Shown piece by piece: positions 6,337 to 16,132 of a stretch of 64,000 bases of DNA; position 1 is the first letter of the stretch; every line of letters starts with the position of its first letter. The notes beneath the pieces are model-generated. The model was not told where the DNA came from. It ran no database searches and saw nothing but the letters and a program-made list of their open reading frames with translations. The stretch is taken from the NCBI RefSeq assembly GCF_007991495.1, contig NZ_BJYL01000015.1:1-64000 (forward strand), written 5' to 3'. The translations under genes and the position numbers were made by a program. The DNA is from Sporosarcina luteola (GTDB lineage Bacteria > Bacillota > Bacilli > Bacillales_A > Planococcaceae).

Positions 6337-9225
6337 GTGAAGTTAAAAAAGATCGTCATCTATGGTTTTGGAAAGCATGAAAATAAAACAATCGATTTCG
6401 ATACAGGCATAAACATCATCTTTGGAGAAAATGAAGCCGGAAAAACAACCATTCAGCAATTCATTCTTCAAGTTCTTTTCGGATTTCCACAAAAGAATAG
6501 TACACAACTTCGATATGAGCCGAAATCGGGCGGGAAATATGGGGGACAAGTCCATATATCTGATGCCATTCACGGTGATTATGTCATCGAGCGAGTACGC
6601 GGGAAATCAGCAGGAGACATCACCGTCTATTTTGCGGATGGTACGGAGGGTGGAGAAGAAGCATTAAAGACGCTTTTACGACAGTATGACCGTGCTTCGT
6701 TTGAATCGGTTTTTTCATTCTCCCTCCTTCAGCTGCAAGGATTTGAAAAGATGGATGAGCTCGAATTAAGCCGTACCTTATTGGCGTCGGGAACAACAGG
6801 CGTGGACTCCTTATTGCGTGTGGAGAAAAAAATGGAGAAGGAAATTGCGGATTTATTCAAAAAAACTGGCCGAAATCCTGAATTGAATCAACGTTTACAA
6901 GAATTGAAGGAAATGGAGTCCGATCTGAAAAGTGAACAAGAGAGACTATCGGTGTACTCTCCTAAACTAAACCGGATCCATGCGATTGAAAAAGAGCTGA
7001 TCGAGAAAAAATCCGCATCTGAACGTTTACGTGCGTGCTATAAGGATCTCGGTCAGCAAATTCAACGATTGCCTCTGAAAAATCGAAAACGGACGATTGA
7101 AGACAGGTTAGGACAGATTGGACAAAGTGTCTTTCCGTCAGACGGCATTCGGCGGTTTGAAATGGTCAGTGGCAAGTTAAAGGAAATGGAAGCTAAAGTG
7201 AATGGGTTGGAAAAAGAACTGATGACAGTGAAGGAACGGATGCCAAATCCGCCGGACACTAAAACGCTAGTAGCCATTGAACGCCTATTAGCACGGGAGC
7301 CTGAATGGCATGATTGGCATGCGATCAGCGGCTCGCTGCAGGAAAGTCAGCGGCAGTCCATTATAAAAAAACATCAGTTGCTTGACCGATTAGGTTTGAG
7401 CGAGGCGGATGTCATATTGCAGTCGGATGTTTCCATTCATCGGGAAGAACTGTTATATGATCAATTGCAGAAGGCGGCTGAGCTTGATCGGCAAATGGGG
7501 TATATTGACCACCAACTGACACAGTTGGAAAACGAGCTTCGTGAAGTGAAAAAGGAACTGCAATACGTGGAGAAAAGCCGCCCATCCGATGAAGACATGA
7601 GGCGAGTGGAGGAATGGCCGTCCATTCGGGACCGTCTTGGCGAGGCAAAAGCATATCTCCAGTTAAAACGGACGAACCCATTGAATGGGAATCTATTTGT
7701 TTACCTTCTTCTATTTGTTGTGGCATTTGCGGCTATTGCGATCGGTTTTATTGAGAAACAGTGGTTGTTTAGTATAGTTGGGGCATGTATTGCTGTAATC
7801 GTTGCTTATCTCGTTTTAGTAATGAAAAAGCAGGATGCCAGTTCGAAAGAAGAGGAAATGAAGCAATTCGTAGCTCAATATGCGGGCTATGAAAAGCAAA
7901 TGGAGAGCATGTTTGAAAAGGTGGCTGCTTATCGGCAACATCAGCCCCGATTAGCCGAAATGGAGCGTACGGTTGAACGTAAAATGAGCGGTTTGGAAGC
8001 GGAATACGAAAAACTTGGCCGGGCAAAAGAAAGTCTTGGGAATGAACTGAGTGGGTTCTTCCTGGATTATGGAATGACTAAAATCCCGAATCCGGGTATC
8101 TTGCATGAATTTTTCAGCATGGTCCGGAGTGTCCAGGAAATCGAACGGGATTTACAAGAAAATCGTGCAAGATTGGAAGAGGTTAATGAACGCATCCAAT
8201 CCAGAATGACAGAGGCCCTTGTGCTAATTCCAGATTTGCAAGAGGAAACGTTATATGACAAGTTGAGAAGTGAATTCATATTCCTAAAGTCGGAACAGCA
8301 ATCATATACTACTCTTTCGGACAGGTTGGAAGAGTTGCAAATGGAGAAGCGGGAAGTGACGGAGTTCATCGGCTCTTTGCGTGCGCAACAGAGAGATTTA
8401 TTCCAAGAGGCTGAGGTTGAAACGGAAGAGCAATATTACAAGGCATATGATGATTACCAGGAAGCCGTTCTTCTGAATCAGCATTTGATGGATATAGCTG
8501 CGCAATTGTCAATGCAGGGAGCACAGGCAGATACGGAGCTTGCGCAGACAGAAGAAGAGTTGAAGACAGAGATTGAGCGTGCAGAACGAACACTCTCCGA
8601 AGTTGAAGAGATCATGGATCAGCTCGTACAGGAAAAGACTGCATTAAAGATTGAAACGGAAAAATTATTGACGGATGATACGTTTCAACAAAAACAGCAA
8701 TTATTTGAAATGAAAAAGGCGGAGTTTGCAGAATTGGCCAAGCAATGGGCCGTCCGTCAAGTGACCGTAGAAGCCATTAAAGGGATGATGAAGGAATTAA
8801 AGGATAAGAAGCTGCCAGAAGTATTGCATGGAGCTGATCGGTTATTCCGGGAACTTACAGGGGGCGCATATGAATCGCTTACGATCCTTGATAATGGTTT
8901 GTTCCAAGCAATTGCACAAAATGGAATGCGCTATCCCATTATTGAGCTAAGCCAGGCAACAAAAGAGCAGGCATATATTTCGCTCCGGCTCTCATTAGCG
9001 ATGGCGATGGAGAAGACAGCGCCTTTTCCAATTTTGATGGATGATCCTTTCGTTCACTTTGACGAAACGAGGCTTTCCCGCATGAAGACGATAGTGGAGA
9101 ACTTAAGTGAACAGCACCAGTTCATCTACGTCACTTGTCATGGTAAGATGGTAGAAGAATGGACAAATGCAAAGATAATTAGCGCATCCGTATCGGAAGC
9201 GGAAAAGGGGGCGGTGGCAAGATGA
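6337..9225 (+). CDS. yhaN: SbcC/Rad50-like ATPase YhaN with membrane segments
   Basis: 962-residue AAA ATPase of the SbcC/Rad50 type. The N terminus has [31 protein letters not shown] (Walker A near residue 34), long coiled coils follow (about 170-440 and 500-800), and the C terminus has the second half of the ATPase with [18 protein letters not shown] signature and [11 protein letters not shown]alker B. Unlike Rad50 there is no CxxC zinc hook: two hydrophobic segments (about 449-467 and 470-493) lie at the coil apex, suggesting membrane attachment. GTG start at 6337 follows GAGGTG. It overlaps yhaM by four bases. Confidence 0.9.
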   Translation: MKLKKIVIYGFGKHENKTIDFDTGINIIFGENEAGKTTIQQFILQVLFGFPQKNSTQLRYEPKSGGKYGGQVHISDAIHGDYVIERVRGKSAGDITVYFADGTEGGEEALKTLLRQYDRASFESVFSFSLLQLQGFEKMDELELSRTLLASGTTGVDSLLRVEKKMEKEIADLFKKTGRNPELNQRLQELKEMESDLKSEQERLSVYSPKLNRIHAIEKELIEKKSASERLRACYKDLGQQIQRLPLKNRKRTIEDRLGQIGQSVFPSDGIRRFEMVSGKLKEMEAKVNGLEKELMTVKERMPNPPDTKTLVAIERLLAREPEWHDWHAISGSLQESQRQSIIKKHQLLDRLGLSEADVILQSDVSIHREELLYDQLQKAAELDRQMGYIDHQLTQLENELREVKKELQYVEKSRPSDEDMRRVEEWPSIRDRLGEAKAYLQLKRTNPLNGNLFVYLLLFVVAFAAIAIGFIEKQWLFSIVGACIAVIVAYLVLVMKKQDASSKEEEMKQFVAQYAGYEKQMESMFEKVAAYRQHQPRLAEMERTVERKMSGLEAEYEKLGRAKESLGNELSGFFLDYGMTKIPNPGILHEFFSMVRSVQEIERDLQENRARLEEVNERIQSRMTEALVLIPDLQEETLYDKLRSEFIFLKSEQQSYTTLSDRLEELQMEKREVTEFIGSLRAQQRDLFQEAEVETEEQYYKAYDDYQEAVLLNQHLMDIAAQLSMQGAQADTELAQTEEELKTEIERAERTLSEVEEIMDQLVQEKTALKIETEKLLTDDTFQQKQQLFEMKKAEFAELAKQWAVRQVTVEAIKGMMKELKDKKLPEVLHGADRLFRELTGGAYESLTILDNGLFQAIAQNGMRYPIIELSQATKEQAYISLRLSLAMAMEKTAPFPILMDDPFVHFDETRLSRMKTIVENLSEQHQFIYVTCHGKMVEEWTNAKIISASVSEAEKGAVAR

Positions 9226-10160
9226 AAAAAATTATTGAACACCAAGTCGGGGAACCTGTTGATCTCTTTTTGCTTATTAAACAATCAACTAAAGGAATTA
9301 CACAACAAGGCAGCCCGTTCATGACACTCATTTTGCAAGATAAGAGCGGAGATATAGAGGCAAAGCTTTGGGACACAGGAACCGAGCAAGAACAATTATA
9401 TGCTGCTGCAACAATCGTTAAAGTTGGCGGCGAAGTCCATGAATATAGAGGGAAAAACCAACTGCGCATCAAGAGCATCCGTCCTGCAAAAGAGGAGGAA
9501 GGTGTGACGATTTCAGACCTCGTCCCTTCTGCATCTAAAAGCAAGGAAGCTCTGTATGAAGAGTTAATGCAATATTTCTTTGAGATGAAAAACCCGCATA
9601 TCCAGCGCATCACTCGTCATTTACTGAAGAAACACCAGTCCGCATTTTTAGTGTATCCTGCAGCAACACGGAACCATCATGATTATGTATCCGGATTGCT
9701 GGATCATGTCGTTTCTATGTTGAAACTTGGAAAAGCGATCGCTGATTTATATCCGTCGTTGAACAAGGATTTACTGTACGCGGGAGTCATTTTGCATGAT
9801 ATTGGAAAAGTGATCGAGCTGTCGGGACCTATCGGAACGCAGTATACGATTGAAGGTAATCTGTTAGGGCATATCACCATCATGGTGAATGAAATATCAA
9901 AAGCTGCAGATGAATTGGAAATTGACGGGGAGGAAGTTATGCTCCTACAGCATATGGTCCTTTCCCATCACGGAAAAGAAGAATGGGGCAGCCCGAAACG
10001 TCCGATGTTGATGGAAGCGGAGATGCTGCATTATATCGATAATATTGATGCGAAGATGAACATGCTTGACAGGGTGATGTCTAAAACGGAGAACGGGGAA
10101 TTTACAGAGCGGATTTTCCCTCTGGATAACCGATCTTTTTACAAGCCGAATATCGATTGA
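9222..10160 (+). CDS. yhaM: 3'-5' exoribonuclease YhaM
   Basis: 312 residues: an N-terminal OB fold (about 15-90, [12 protein letters not shown] ... NQLRIKSI) that binds nucleic acid and a C-terminal HD domain (about 160-290) with [25 protein letters not shown] and [12 protein letters not shown] metal-binding motifs. In B. subtilis YhaM is a single-strand-specific 3' exoribonuclease acting in RNA decay; the length agrees. ATGA overlaps the yhaN stop, indicating translational coupling. A bidirectional terminator separates it from the convergent prsA. Confidence 0.93.
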   Translation: MKKIIEHQVGEPVDLFLLIKQSTKGITQQGSPFMTLILQDKSGDIEAKLWDTGTEQEQLYAAATIVKVGGEVHEYRGKNQLRIKSIRPAKEEEGVTISDLVPSASKSKEALYEELMQYFFEMKNPHIQRITRHLLKKHQSAFLVYPAATRNHHDYVSGLLDHVVSMLKLGKAIADLYPSLNKDLLYAGVILHDIGKVIELSGPIGTQYTIEGNLLGHITIMVNEISKAADELEIDGEEVMLLQHMVLSHHGKEEWGSPKRPMLMEAEMLHYIDNIDAKMNMLDRVMSKTENGEFTERIFPLDNRSFYKPNID

Positions 10161-10161
10161 A

Positions 10162-10195
10162 AAAAGCCTCGTTCAGAAACCTGAACGAGGCTTTT
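10162..10195. terminator. Bidirectional terminator between yhaM and prsA
   Basis: Perfect 15-bp inverted repeat AAAAGCCTCGTTCAG / CTGAACGAGGCTTTT with a four-base AAAC loop, placed between two convergent genes. The A and T ends serve both strands. Confidence 0.92.
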
Positions 10196-10201
10196 AACTT
10201 A

Positions 10202-11086
10202 TTATTTTTTCTCAGCGTCTGCTTCTTCATCTTTTTGCGTCAAATAGTTGTCCAACGCATGTTTGTATTCATCGTCTTTAATATCAATGTCAGCTGCTTT
10301 GATCAATTCTTCAAGTTTTTCTTCGAATAGAGCAGCTTTTAGGTTATTTTCAACTTCGGCTTTAATTTCGTCATCTGTTTTCTCGGTTTCAGCCGTACGT
10401 GTATCAAGCAATTCGATGATGTGATAGCCATAGCTTGTCTTCACAGGCTCGCTAATTTCACCTTTTTTCAATGCATAAGCTGCATCTTCGAATTCCTGAA
10501 GCATTTTACCAGGACCGAACCAACCGAGATCTCCGCCTGTATCTTGAGCGACCGGCTCAGTGGAGTATTCCTTCGCTAACGCTTCGAAATCGCCGCCGTC
10601 TTTCACTTTTTTCAACACTTCATTTGCAGTCTTTTCGTCTTTAACTACGATATGGCGAGCATGGACTTCAGTTTTTGCACGTTCCACGCCTTTTGCGATA
10701 TCCTCATCGGATACTTCCAATGATTCGATCATTTTCTTTTGAAGCATTTGGGATTTTACATTTTTGTCAAAGAACTTTTCAGTGATTCCTTGTTGTTGAA
10801 GGACCATTTCAAAGCTGTCTCCGTATGCTTCTTTCTGTTTCTTAATTTCTTCTTTTACTTCTTTGTCGGATACTTTATATTCATTCTCCAATGCTTGTTG
10901 AAGAAGTAGGTTTTCGACAACTTGAACGCCGATTGCATCCTTCATCTCTTCATATAGGTCTTCTTTTGTAATTGTGCCGACTTTTGATTTTGCGATGATC
11001 TCGTCATCCGCCTCTGTTTGGTCGTTACATGCAGCAAGGGCTAAAACAGATGCAGCCATCGTCATTGCAAGAATTGTTTTTTTCAT
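10202..11086 (-). CDS. prsA: Foldase lipoprotein PrsA (peptidyl-prolyl isomerase)
   Basis: 294-residue lipoprotein that helps exported proteins fold on the outer face of the membrane. A signal peptide MKKTILAMTMAASVLALAAC ends in a lipobox with the lipidated Cys at 20. An N-terminal chaperone-like region follows, then a parvulin PPIase domain (about 133-230) with EVHARHIVVKDEKTA, GGDLGWFGPGKM and YGYHIIELLD, and a charged C-terminal tail. GGGGAG precedes the ATG. It sits in the same neighbourhood as in B. subtilis (yhaM-prsA-scoC), downstream of Lgt-dependent maturation whose gene is also in this window. Confidence 0.95.
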   Translation of the reverse strand: MKKTILAMTMAASVLALAACNDQTEADDEIIAKSKVGTITKEDLYEEMKDAIGVQVVENLLLQQALENEYKVSDKEVKEEIKKQKEAYGDSFEMVLQQQGITEKFFDKNVKSQMLQKKMIESLEVSDEDIAKGVERAKTEVHARHIVVKDEKTANEVLKKVKDGGDFEALAKEYSTEPVAQDTGGDLGWFGPGKMLQEFEDAAYALKKGEISEPVKTSYGYHIIELLDTRTAETEKTDDEIKAEVENNLKAALFEEKLEELIKAADIDIKDDEYKHALDNYLTQKDEEADAEKK

Positions 11087-11226
11087 GATTATTCTCCCCT
11101 AACTTTTGTGTACAACATTTGATACTATAACATAAAAACGTTCATAAAACAAAAAGGTTCCCTTCCTAAAAGCCTATGACGATAAACGCGGATTGCATAG
11201 GATACTAAGAGAGAGGAGGTGCTCTA

Positions 11227-11325
11227 ATGAGTGGATATGGCCAAGGGCAAGGTTCTTCCGGATTTGCGCTGATTGTTGTATTGTTCATCCTTTTGATCAT
11301 CGTCGGAGCTGCATACTTGTACTAA
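11227..11325 (+). CDS. YjcZ-family sporulation peptide
   Basis: A 32-residue protein: a polar Gly/Gln/Ser start (MSGYGQGQGSSGF) followed by one membrane helix ALIVVLFILLIIVGAAYLY to the end. This is the plan of the YjcZ-type small sporulation proteins of Bacillales. GAGAGGAGGTG precedes the ATG by optimal spacing, and a clean terminator follows directly, so it is a real monocistronic gene. The sporulation role is family knowledge, not visible in the sequence. Confidence 0.85.
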   Translation: MSGYGQGQGSSGFALIVVLFILLIIVGAAYLY

Positions 11326-11330
11326 AAAAG

Positions 11331-11365
11331 AAAGTCCAACTCCCGATAAGGGAGTTGGACTTTTT
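11331..11365 (+). terminator. Terminator after the YjcZ-like gene
   Basis: AAAGTCCAACTCCC pairs with GGGAGTTGGACTTT around GATAA, followed by a T run. Confidence 0.92.
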
Positions 11366-11376
11366 CAAGGGCGCAA

Positions 11377-11562
11377 TTATACATTTAATAGTACTTCAAG
11401 ATAGAACGACAGAATCAATATAGTGATTAGGATATTGACCGTTCGATATATTTTAGGTTGCTTTTCTTCTGGGATTTCCCGTGATTGACATAATGCGAAT
11501 GTCATCTTGTTGATTTGGAATAAATAAAATAATGAAAACAAAACAGTAATGATTAGGATCAA
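11377..11562 (-). CDS. Small membrane protein of unknown function
   Basis: 61 residues with two hydrophobic segments (about 2-16 and 42-60) joined by a polar loop NKMTFALCQSREIPEEKQPKIYRT. The start is a TTG at 11562 preceded by GAAGAGGAGG with seven-base spacing, which supports real translation. I do not recognise the family. It lies between scoC and the YjcZ-like gene in a place where B. subtilis has small yha genes. Confidence 0.6.
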   Translation of the reverse strand: MILIITVLFSLFYLFQINKMTFALCQSREIPEEKQPKIYRTVNILITILILSFYLEVLLNV

Positions 11563-11621
11563 ATCCAGTCCTCCTCTTCAAAGCCTTACTTTATAATAGC
11601 AGACATAATCGGAAATTGACA

Positions 11622-12230
11622 TTATTTTTCATCGGCGGTCTGTAATTCGGGTGTTTCCATACGTTCTTTTTTTGCCGTATTAATAGAAACTAATTCACCA
11701 TTTTGCTCGTCAAAGGAGCGATCGATGCGATTAAACCCACGTTCGAAAATCTCCATGAAATCTTCTCCGTAAATATTGCGGATGACGGACATCACTTCTA
11801 AAAATTCAGGAAATTTTCCATAAATGCTTTTGATTGGAAGTGATCCTTCTAAGATGCCATGTTCGGAATCGTAATAGTTTTCATTCATAGCTTGTAGAAG
11901 TTCATCGCCTTCTTCGGTAACGGATACATATGTATTACGGCGATCGTCGTCCTTTTTGAAAAACATCAGGTAGCCGCGTTCTTCAAGTTTTTTGGAAAAG
12001 TTGAATGCGGTGGATACGTGCATGACACCAAATTTTGCAATGTCTGATATGGTGGCCCCTTGGAGATGATGGGCAATCCAAAGAATATGGTGTTCATTAA
12101 TATTCAAGTTATAAGGTTTTATCCACTGTTGCCAATCTTTTTCGACAGCCTTCCAGAGTGCTTTCGACATTTGAGCGACGCGTTGACTATAGATCATCGC
12201 TTCTTTTTGAGAAAATTTTTGTTCTGTCAT
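11622..12230 (-). CDS. scoC: Transition-state regulator ScoC/Hpr (MarR family)
   Basis: 202-residue winged-helix regulator. The MarR domain spans about 25-120, with [46 protein letters not shown] as recognition region and the wing [17 protein letters not shown]. The extended C-terminal half with [17 protein letters not shown] is specific to ScoC (Hpr), which in B. subtilis represses extracellular protease and some peptide-transport genes. GGAGGT precedes the ATG. Position between prsA and yhaH matches B. subtilis. Confidence 0.93.
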   Translation of the reverse strand: MTEQKFSQKEAMIYSQRVAQMSKALWKAVEKDWQQWIKPYNLNINEHHILWIAHHLQGATISDIAKFGVMHVSTAFNFSKKLEERGYLMFFKKDDDRRNTYVSVTEEGDELLQAMNENYYDSEHGILEGSLPIKSIYGKFPEFLEVMSVIRNIYGEDFMEIFERGFNRIDRSFDEQNGELVSINTAKKERMETPELQTADEK

Positions 12231-12320
12231 GAAATACCTCCAAAATTATATAGTGTATTTTCATTATAGCAGGAAAGTTTCAAATAAAAAAGTTGGAATT
12301 GCAAAAAAACTTTTTTTAAT

Positions 12321-12360
12321 CCAGCTCCGGTCGCCTTTAGGCAGGCGCCCTACGCTTTCT
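12321..12360. repeat. Single copy of the GGCGCC/AAAGCG repeat family
   Basis: GCAGGCGCCCTACGCTTTC is a near-exact reverse complement of the AAAAGCGAAGGGCGCCTGC motif repeated at 36746-36915, and TAGGCAGGCG also matches the first copy there in inverse orientation. It lies between scoC and the yhaH terminator. Confidence 0.6.
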
Positions 12361-12365
12361 TATTC

Positions 12366-12406
12366 AAAAAAAGTTATCCAATTATGATGTTGGATAACTT
12401 GGTTTT
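12366..12406 (-). terminator. Terminator of yhaH
   Basis: AAGTTATCCAA (12371-12381) pairs with TTGGATAACTT (12390-12400); on the minus strand a T7 run follows. Confidence 0.88.
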
Positions 12407-12408
12407 GC

Positions 12409-12780
12409 TTATTTCTGTTGGGCGGCTATCGTTTGTTCTAGTTCTGCCAGGGAAGTTTGAATGGCGGAGATTTCTTTTTCGAGTCGAAGCTTGTTCTTTT
12501 CGGTGGAAAGCTGCCATTGTTCGATGGATCCTTTAATATCATGCACGGCTTCGGGCACGAGTTCTTTTACTTCCTTTGTCATATGAGTGATGGAATCCTT
12601 CAAATCGGAAATTTTTCCTTTGACGTCATATAATTTATGTTTCATGTCAGTTGACGCATTTTTAATGGACGATCGTATTTCGCTTCCCGATTGAGGGGTT
12701 GAGTAAAGGATGGTGACAGCAGCTGTAACCGAGCCTGTGATGAGTCCGTACATAAAGGCGGATGCTTTCATGGTGGACAC
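12409..12780 (-). CDS. yhaH: YhaH, YtxH-domain protein
   Basis: 123 residues: an N-terminal hydrophobic stretch (about 8-26, FMYGLITGSVTAAVTILYSTPQSG) followed by a long amphipathic coiled coil to the end, the plan of YtxH-like general-stress proteins. GAAAGGAG precedes the ATG. The role is unknown; position between scoC and trpP matches B. subtilis yhaH. Confidence 0.85.
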   Translation of the reverse strand: MSTMKASAFMYGLITGSVTAAVTILYSTPQSGSEIRSSIKNASTDMKHKLYDVKGKISDLKDSITHMTKEVKELVPEAVHDIKGSIEQWQLSTEKNKLRLEKEISAIQTSLAELEQTIAAQQK

Positions 12781-12847
12781 TCCTTTCTTTTTGAATAGTA
12801 TTCCTTGTCATAGTTTAATTAAAACATGGCGGAGTGTTCCGGGCAAT

Positions 12848-12878
12848 CAAAAAAAGCTTCTCCGCTAAGAGAAGCTTT
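12848..12878 (-). terminator. Terminator of trpP
   Basis: AAAGCTTCTC pairs with GAGAAGCTTT; the minus-strand transcript then reads a run of at least seven T (12848-12855). Confidence 0.9.
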
Positions 12879-12884
12879 GTACAA

Positions 12885-13409
12885 TCAATTGGATAATGCT
12901 GTTTTAAAGGAAGTCCGTTTTAACAATCCGATAATGATCGGATAGATGATGAAGAATACGATTCCGTTCATCGCAATGGCTGGCAAGACGACAGTTGCGA
13001 ATAAAAATCCGAAAGGGATATTGACACCCATCATATAGATGACGATTGAAAGGAATACGGTTCCGGACAATAATGTTCCGACGCATATAATGAGTGTCGG
13101 TACGATTAAACGGTTTAATGATTTTTTAAATAGAATGATAAGCGCCAAGACGACAAAAGCCGTAATTAATTTATCGGCGATATTTGGTATGAAGCCGCCC
13201 GGGAAGCTTGAAAACAATCCTGAAATGACACCTGTTGTGGCTCCTAATAAAAAGACGCTGCGCACATCGGGGAATAAAAAGATCCCAATGATCATCATCG
13301 TCAACATGAAGTCCGGCTTCATGCCCTCACCATAACCGGGAATCACCAAATACAAAGCTGCACCGACGGACACCAACAATGCCATCAACGTCAAATTTCT
13401 AGTATTCAT
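12885..13409 (-). CDS. trpP: Tryptophan transporter TrpP
   Basis: 174-residue integral membrane protein with five or six hydrophobic segments (about 5-23, 34-50, 52-72, 80-100, 108-132, 140-165). The sequence around YGEGMKPDFMLTMMIIGIFLFPDVRSVFLLGATTGVISG is characteristic of the TrpP family of S components/transporters. It has its own promoter (13486-13514) and a leader with phased GAG triplets overlapping the ribosome binding site, the arrangement by which TRAP blocks trpP translation when tryptophan is plentiful in B. subtilis. Confidence 0.92.
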   Translation of the reverse strand: MNTRNLTLMALLVSVGAALYLVIPGYGEGMKPDFMLTMMIIGIFLFPDVRSVFLLGATTGVISGLFSSFPGGFIPNIADKLITAFVVLALIILFKKSLNRLIVPTLIICVGTLLSGTVFLSIVIYMMGVNIPFGFLFATVVLPAIAMNGIVFFIIYPIIIGLLKRTSFKTALSN

Positions 13410-13411
13410 TT

Positions 13412-13446
13412 CTCATCTCTCCTCAACTCTGCTCTTATTCGTTCTC
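13412..13446 (-). promoter_or_regulatory. TRAP-binding site overlapping the trpP ribosome binding site
   Basis: On the minus strand five GAG triplets occur at exact five-base spacing (plus-strand CTC at 13412, 13417, 13422, 13427, 13432), i.e. GAG separated by two bases each; a sixth lies at 13444 and a TAG inside the gene at 13399-13401. The third and fourth triplets form the Shine-Dalgarno GAGGAGAG. The geometry (NAG repeats with 2-3 nt spacers) is that of TRAP RNA targets. The mtrB gene is not in the window. Confidence 0.88.
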
Positions 13447-13485
13447 CTGACGTATCCTCGTGATCGTCAGCGAAAACATACTAAA

Positions 13486-13514
13486 ATTGTACATGAAACT
13501 ATGAATACTGGCAA
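13486..13514 (-). promoter_or_regulatory. SigA promoter of trpP
   Basis: Minus strand TTGCCA (13514-13509), 17-bp spacer, TACAAT (13491-13486). It predicts a leader of about 70 nt containing the TRAP site. Confidence 0.75.
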
Positions 13515-13517
13515 GTG

Positions 13518-13946
13518 TTACTCCTTATCGAAACGATTCCGGATTTGGGCAGCGATTTCCTGAATCCGCTCCGTTGGATAATCTTCCACTTTCGGATTCC
13601 AGTCTGATTGGAAGCCATCCGTCTGGTCGTAGCGGGGGATAAAGTGCATATGGAAATGGAAAACAGCCTGTCCAGCCGGAGCGCCGTTATTTTGTAAAAG
13701 ATTCATTCCCGCAGGGCTGAACTCCTCTTTTAAGACATTTGCCAGTTTAGGAGCGACTGCAAATAATCGGGATGCCTCTTCTTCAGTCATTTCATATAAA
13801 TTTTCCCTATGATTTTTTGGGATGAGCAAAATATGCCCTTTTGTGACGGGCATGACATCCATTATGGCAATAACGTTCTCGTCCTCATAAATTTTTTCAC
13901 TAGGTAGAGTTCCTTCTACAATCTTACAGAAAATACATGAAGTCAT
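13518..13946 (-). CDS. hit: HIT-family nucleotide-binding protein Hit
   Basis: 142-residue histidine-triad hydrolase of the Hint type. N-terminal SCIFCKIVEG gives the zinc-binding Cys pair, VTKGHILLIPKNH is the central strand, and VFHFHMHFIPRY is the His-x-His-x-His triad. Such proteins hydrolyse purine phosphoramidates. It is divergent from ecsA, as in B. subtilis (hit-ecsAB). Confidence 0.95.
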   Translation of the reverse strand: MTSCIFCKIVEGTLPSEKIYEDENVIAIMDVMPVTKGHILLIPKNHRENLYEMTEEEASRLFAVAPKLANVLKEEFSPAGMNLLQNNGAPAGQAVFHFHMHFIPRYDQTDGFQSDWNPKVEDYPTERIQEIAAQIRNRFDKE

Positions 13947-14100
13947 TCGTAATCCATCCTTTCCGGTTAACTGTGTCCGATAAATGCGGACATATTCATG
14001 ATTCTCATAAGTGTAGCATATTTTCTGTTAATGGGTGAAAGATGGACAAAGCATTTTGGTGTTATGTTTGGTAAAATAGATATAAGAATGGAGGATGATT

Positions 14101-14850
14101 ATGGCAATTCTCGAATTGAAAGATGTGACAGGCGGATATACGCGCAAACCTGTACTGCATGATCTATCGTTTGAAATCGGCGAAGGCGAACTCGTCGGGT
14201 TGATAGGTTTGAATGGTGCCGGAAAAAGTACGACAATCAAGCATATTATCGGACTTATGAATCCTCACCGTGGTGAAATTAATGTGAATGGCGTTACATT
14301 CGCAGATGACCCTGAAGCGTATCGGAAGGCGTTCACATATATTCCTGAAACTCCGATTTTATATGAGGAGTTGACGTTGAGGGAGCATCTGGAACTTACC
14401 GCAATGGCATATGGATTAGATGAAGAACTGTTTGAAGCCCGTTCTTCAATGTTGTTGAAAGAGTTCATGATGGAGAAAAGATTGAATTGGTTTCCCGCAC
14501 ATTTCTCGAAAGGGATGCGTCAAAAAGTGATGATTATGTGTGCATTTCTCGTGGAACCATCTTTGTACATTATCGATGAGCCGTTCGTAGGCCTTGATCC
14601 GATCGGTATCCGTTCCTTATTGGATCAAATATCCGAGAGAAAAGCGAATGGGGCTTCGGTATTGATGTCGACCCATGTCCTGTCAACTGCGGAGAAGTAT
14701 TGTGACCGGATCATCCTTCTGCACGAAGGCCGAGTGAGAGCGCAAGGGACAATGGATGATTTAAGGAAAGCATTCAACCGTCCTCATGCAACATTGGACG
14801 AGCTATATATTTCAATGACAGAGGATCATGATCATGAACAGCTTGCGTGA
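14101..14850 (+). CDS. ecsA: ABC transporter ATPase EcsA
   Basis: 249 residues with Walker A GLNGAGKST near 37, signature HFSKGMRQK near 141, Walker B LYIIDEPFVGLDP near 160 and switch region MSTHVLSTAEKYCD. EcsAB is an exporter needed for secretion, competence and intramembrane proteolysis by RasP in B. subtilis; the cargo is not settled. An in-frame ATG at 14095 is only two bases after GGAGG at 14090-14094, so the ATG at 14101 is chosen. It overlaps ecsB. Confidence 0.93.
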   Translation: MAILELKDVTGGYTRKPVLHDLSFEIGEGELVGLIGLNGAGKSTTIKHIIGLMNPHRGEINVNGVTFADDPEAYRKAFTYIPETPILYEELTLREHLELTAMAYGLDEELFEARSSMLLKEFMMEKRLNWFPAHFSKGMRQKVMIMCAFLVEPSLYIIDEPFVGLDPIGIRSLLDQISERKANGASVLMSTHVLSTAEKYCDRIILLHEGRVRAQGTMDDLRKAFNRPHATLDELYISMTEDHDHEQLA

Positions 14851-16045
14851 AATATGGGGCAATCGATTTGTCCATTACATGACCGAACTGCAAAAATATA
14901 TGAAGTTCGTTTTTACTGGCCATTTGGCAATTGTCCTGCTGTTTACAATTGGGGCCGGGGGGTATGCGTACAGTGAATGGCTGAAAGAAGTGCCTGATAA
15001 CTTTCCATCGGCTATTATTGCCGCTATCCTTCTTGGGGCGGCATTAGTTTTCGGAGCGCCTGTGACATTGCTCAAGCCGGCAGATATCGTTTTTTTCTTG
15101 CCGATGGAAAAGAAAATCGAGGAATATTTGCGTAGATCATTACGCTACTCGTTATTTTCACAACTACCGGTGCCATTTATTATCTTTATCGTTTTAATGC
15201 CTTTGCTCACTGCTACAAATGTTGCAGGGAAGACTCAATTAATCTTGACTGCCGTTCTCGTATTTCTTGTGAAATGGCTGTACGTAGAGACGGAGTATGT
15301 TTATAGACGTGCGAATGAAGGCTCTGGAATGTGGAAGGACCGCCTCTTGCGTTTCGTATTAGCAGCGTTGCTCATTTATGTCATGCTTGCAAATCTTCCG
15401 TATTTCATCCCGGTCATCGGTCTATTGATGGCTGTCTATTATTTATTCTGGAAGAAAAAAAGTGCGGCTAAACCGTTCCCATATGAGCACTTCATAACAC
15501 TTGAGCAAAATCGAATGATGCGTTTTTACCGTTTTGCCAATTATTTCACGGATGTGCCTCATTTAAAAGGATCCGTCAGCCGCCGCGCTTGGCTAGGATT
15601 CCTCATGCGCGCTCCGAAGTTCGGTCAAACTTCACCGCAACGTTATTTATTGCAAAGGACGCTTATCCGAACGGATGACACATTTTGGCTATGGGTCAGA
15701 CTTACAGCATTGTCGGTCATCGGGATCGTTCTAATCCCATTCCCGATTGTTATCTATTTATTCATCGGGGCATTGGCTTTCGCCTCATCGATCCAACTCG
15801 TTCACGCTTTAAGTGGAGGAGATGATTTCCGGATGGATATGCTTTTCCCGCAATCGGAAAGCACGCGTCAACCGGCGATCCGCAAAACGGTAAGTGCTGT
15901 TCAATTGCTGCAAGCTCTTTTCGTTCTTATTACTGGATTCATCGTAGTTGGCCTATCCGTGTCTCCAGTAATAATGGCAGTTATCGTATTACTTATCTCC
16001 GAAGTGACCATCCGTCTTTCAAAAGAGAAAGCGGAAACAGCATGA
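14834..16045 (+). CDS. ecsB: ABC transporter permease EcsB
   Basis: 403 residues with about eight membrane segments and the family start MNSLREIWGNRFVHYMTELQKYMKFVFTGH. ATG codons at 14828 and 14834 overlap the end of ecsA; GAGG at 14821 is better spaced for 14834. The pair is translationally coupled. The usual third gene ecsC is absent and an IDEAL-domain gene follows, so the B. subtilis order breaks here. Confidence 0.93.
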   Translation: MNSLREIWGNRFVHYMTELQKYMKFVFTGHLAIVLLFTIGAGGYAYSEWLKEVPDNFPSAIIAAILLGAALVFGAPVTLLKPADIVFFLPMEKKIEEYLRRSLRYSLFSQLPVPFIIFIVLMPLLTATNVAGKTQLILTAVLVFLVKWLYVETEYVYRRANEGSGMWKDRLLRFVLAALLIYVMLANLPYFIPVIGLLMAVYYLFWKKKSAAKPFPYEHFITLEQNRMMRFYRFANYFTDVPHLKGSVSRRAWLGFLMRAPKFGQTSPQRYLLQRTLIRTDDTFWLWVRLTALSVIGIVLIPFPIVIYLFIGALAFASSIQLVHALSGGDDFRMDMLFPQSESTRQPAIRKTVSAVQLLQALFVLITGFIVVGLSVSPVIMAVIVLLISEVTIRLSKEKAETA

Positions 16046-16075
16046 AGAAAATTAAATAGAATATTCACAAAAACC

Positions 16076-16105
16076 TTGCAACCGATCTTCTAGTTTATGT
16101 ATAAT
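16076..16105 (+). promoter_or_regulatory. SigA promoter of the IDEAL-domain gene
   Basis: TTGCAA (16076-16081), 18-bp spacer, TATAAT (16100-16105). Confidence 0.75.
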
Positions 16106-16132
16106 GGAAAAAAGGCATCAGGGGTGAGGGAG

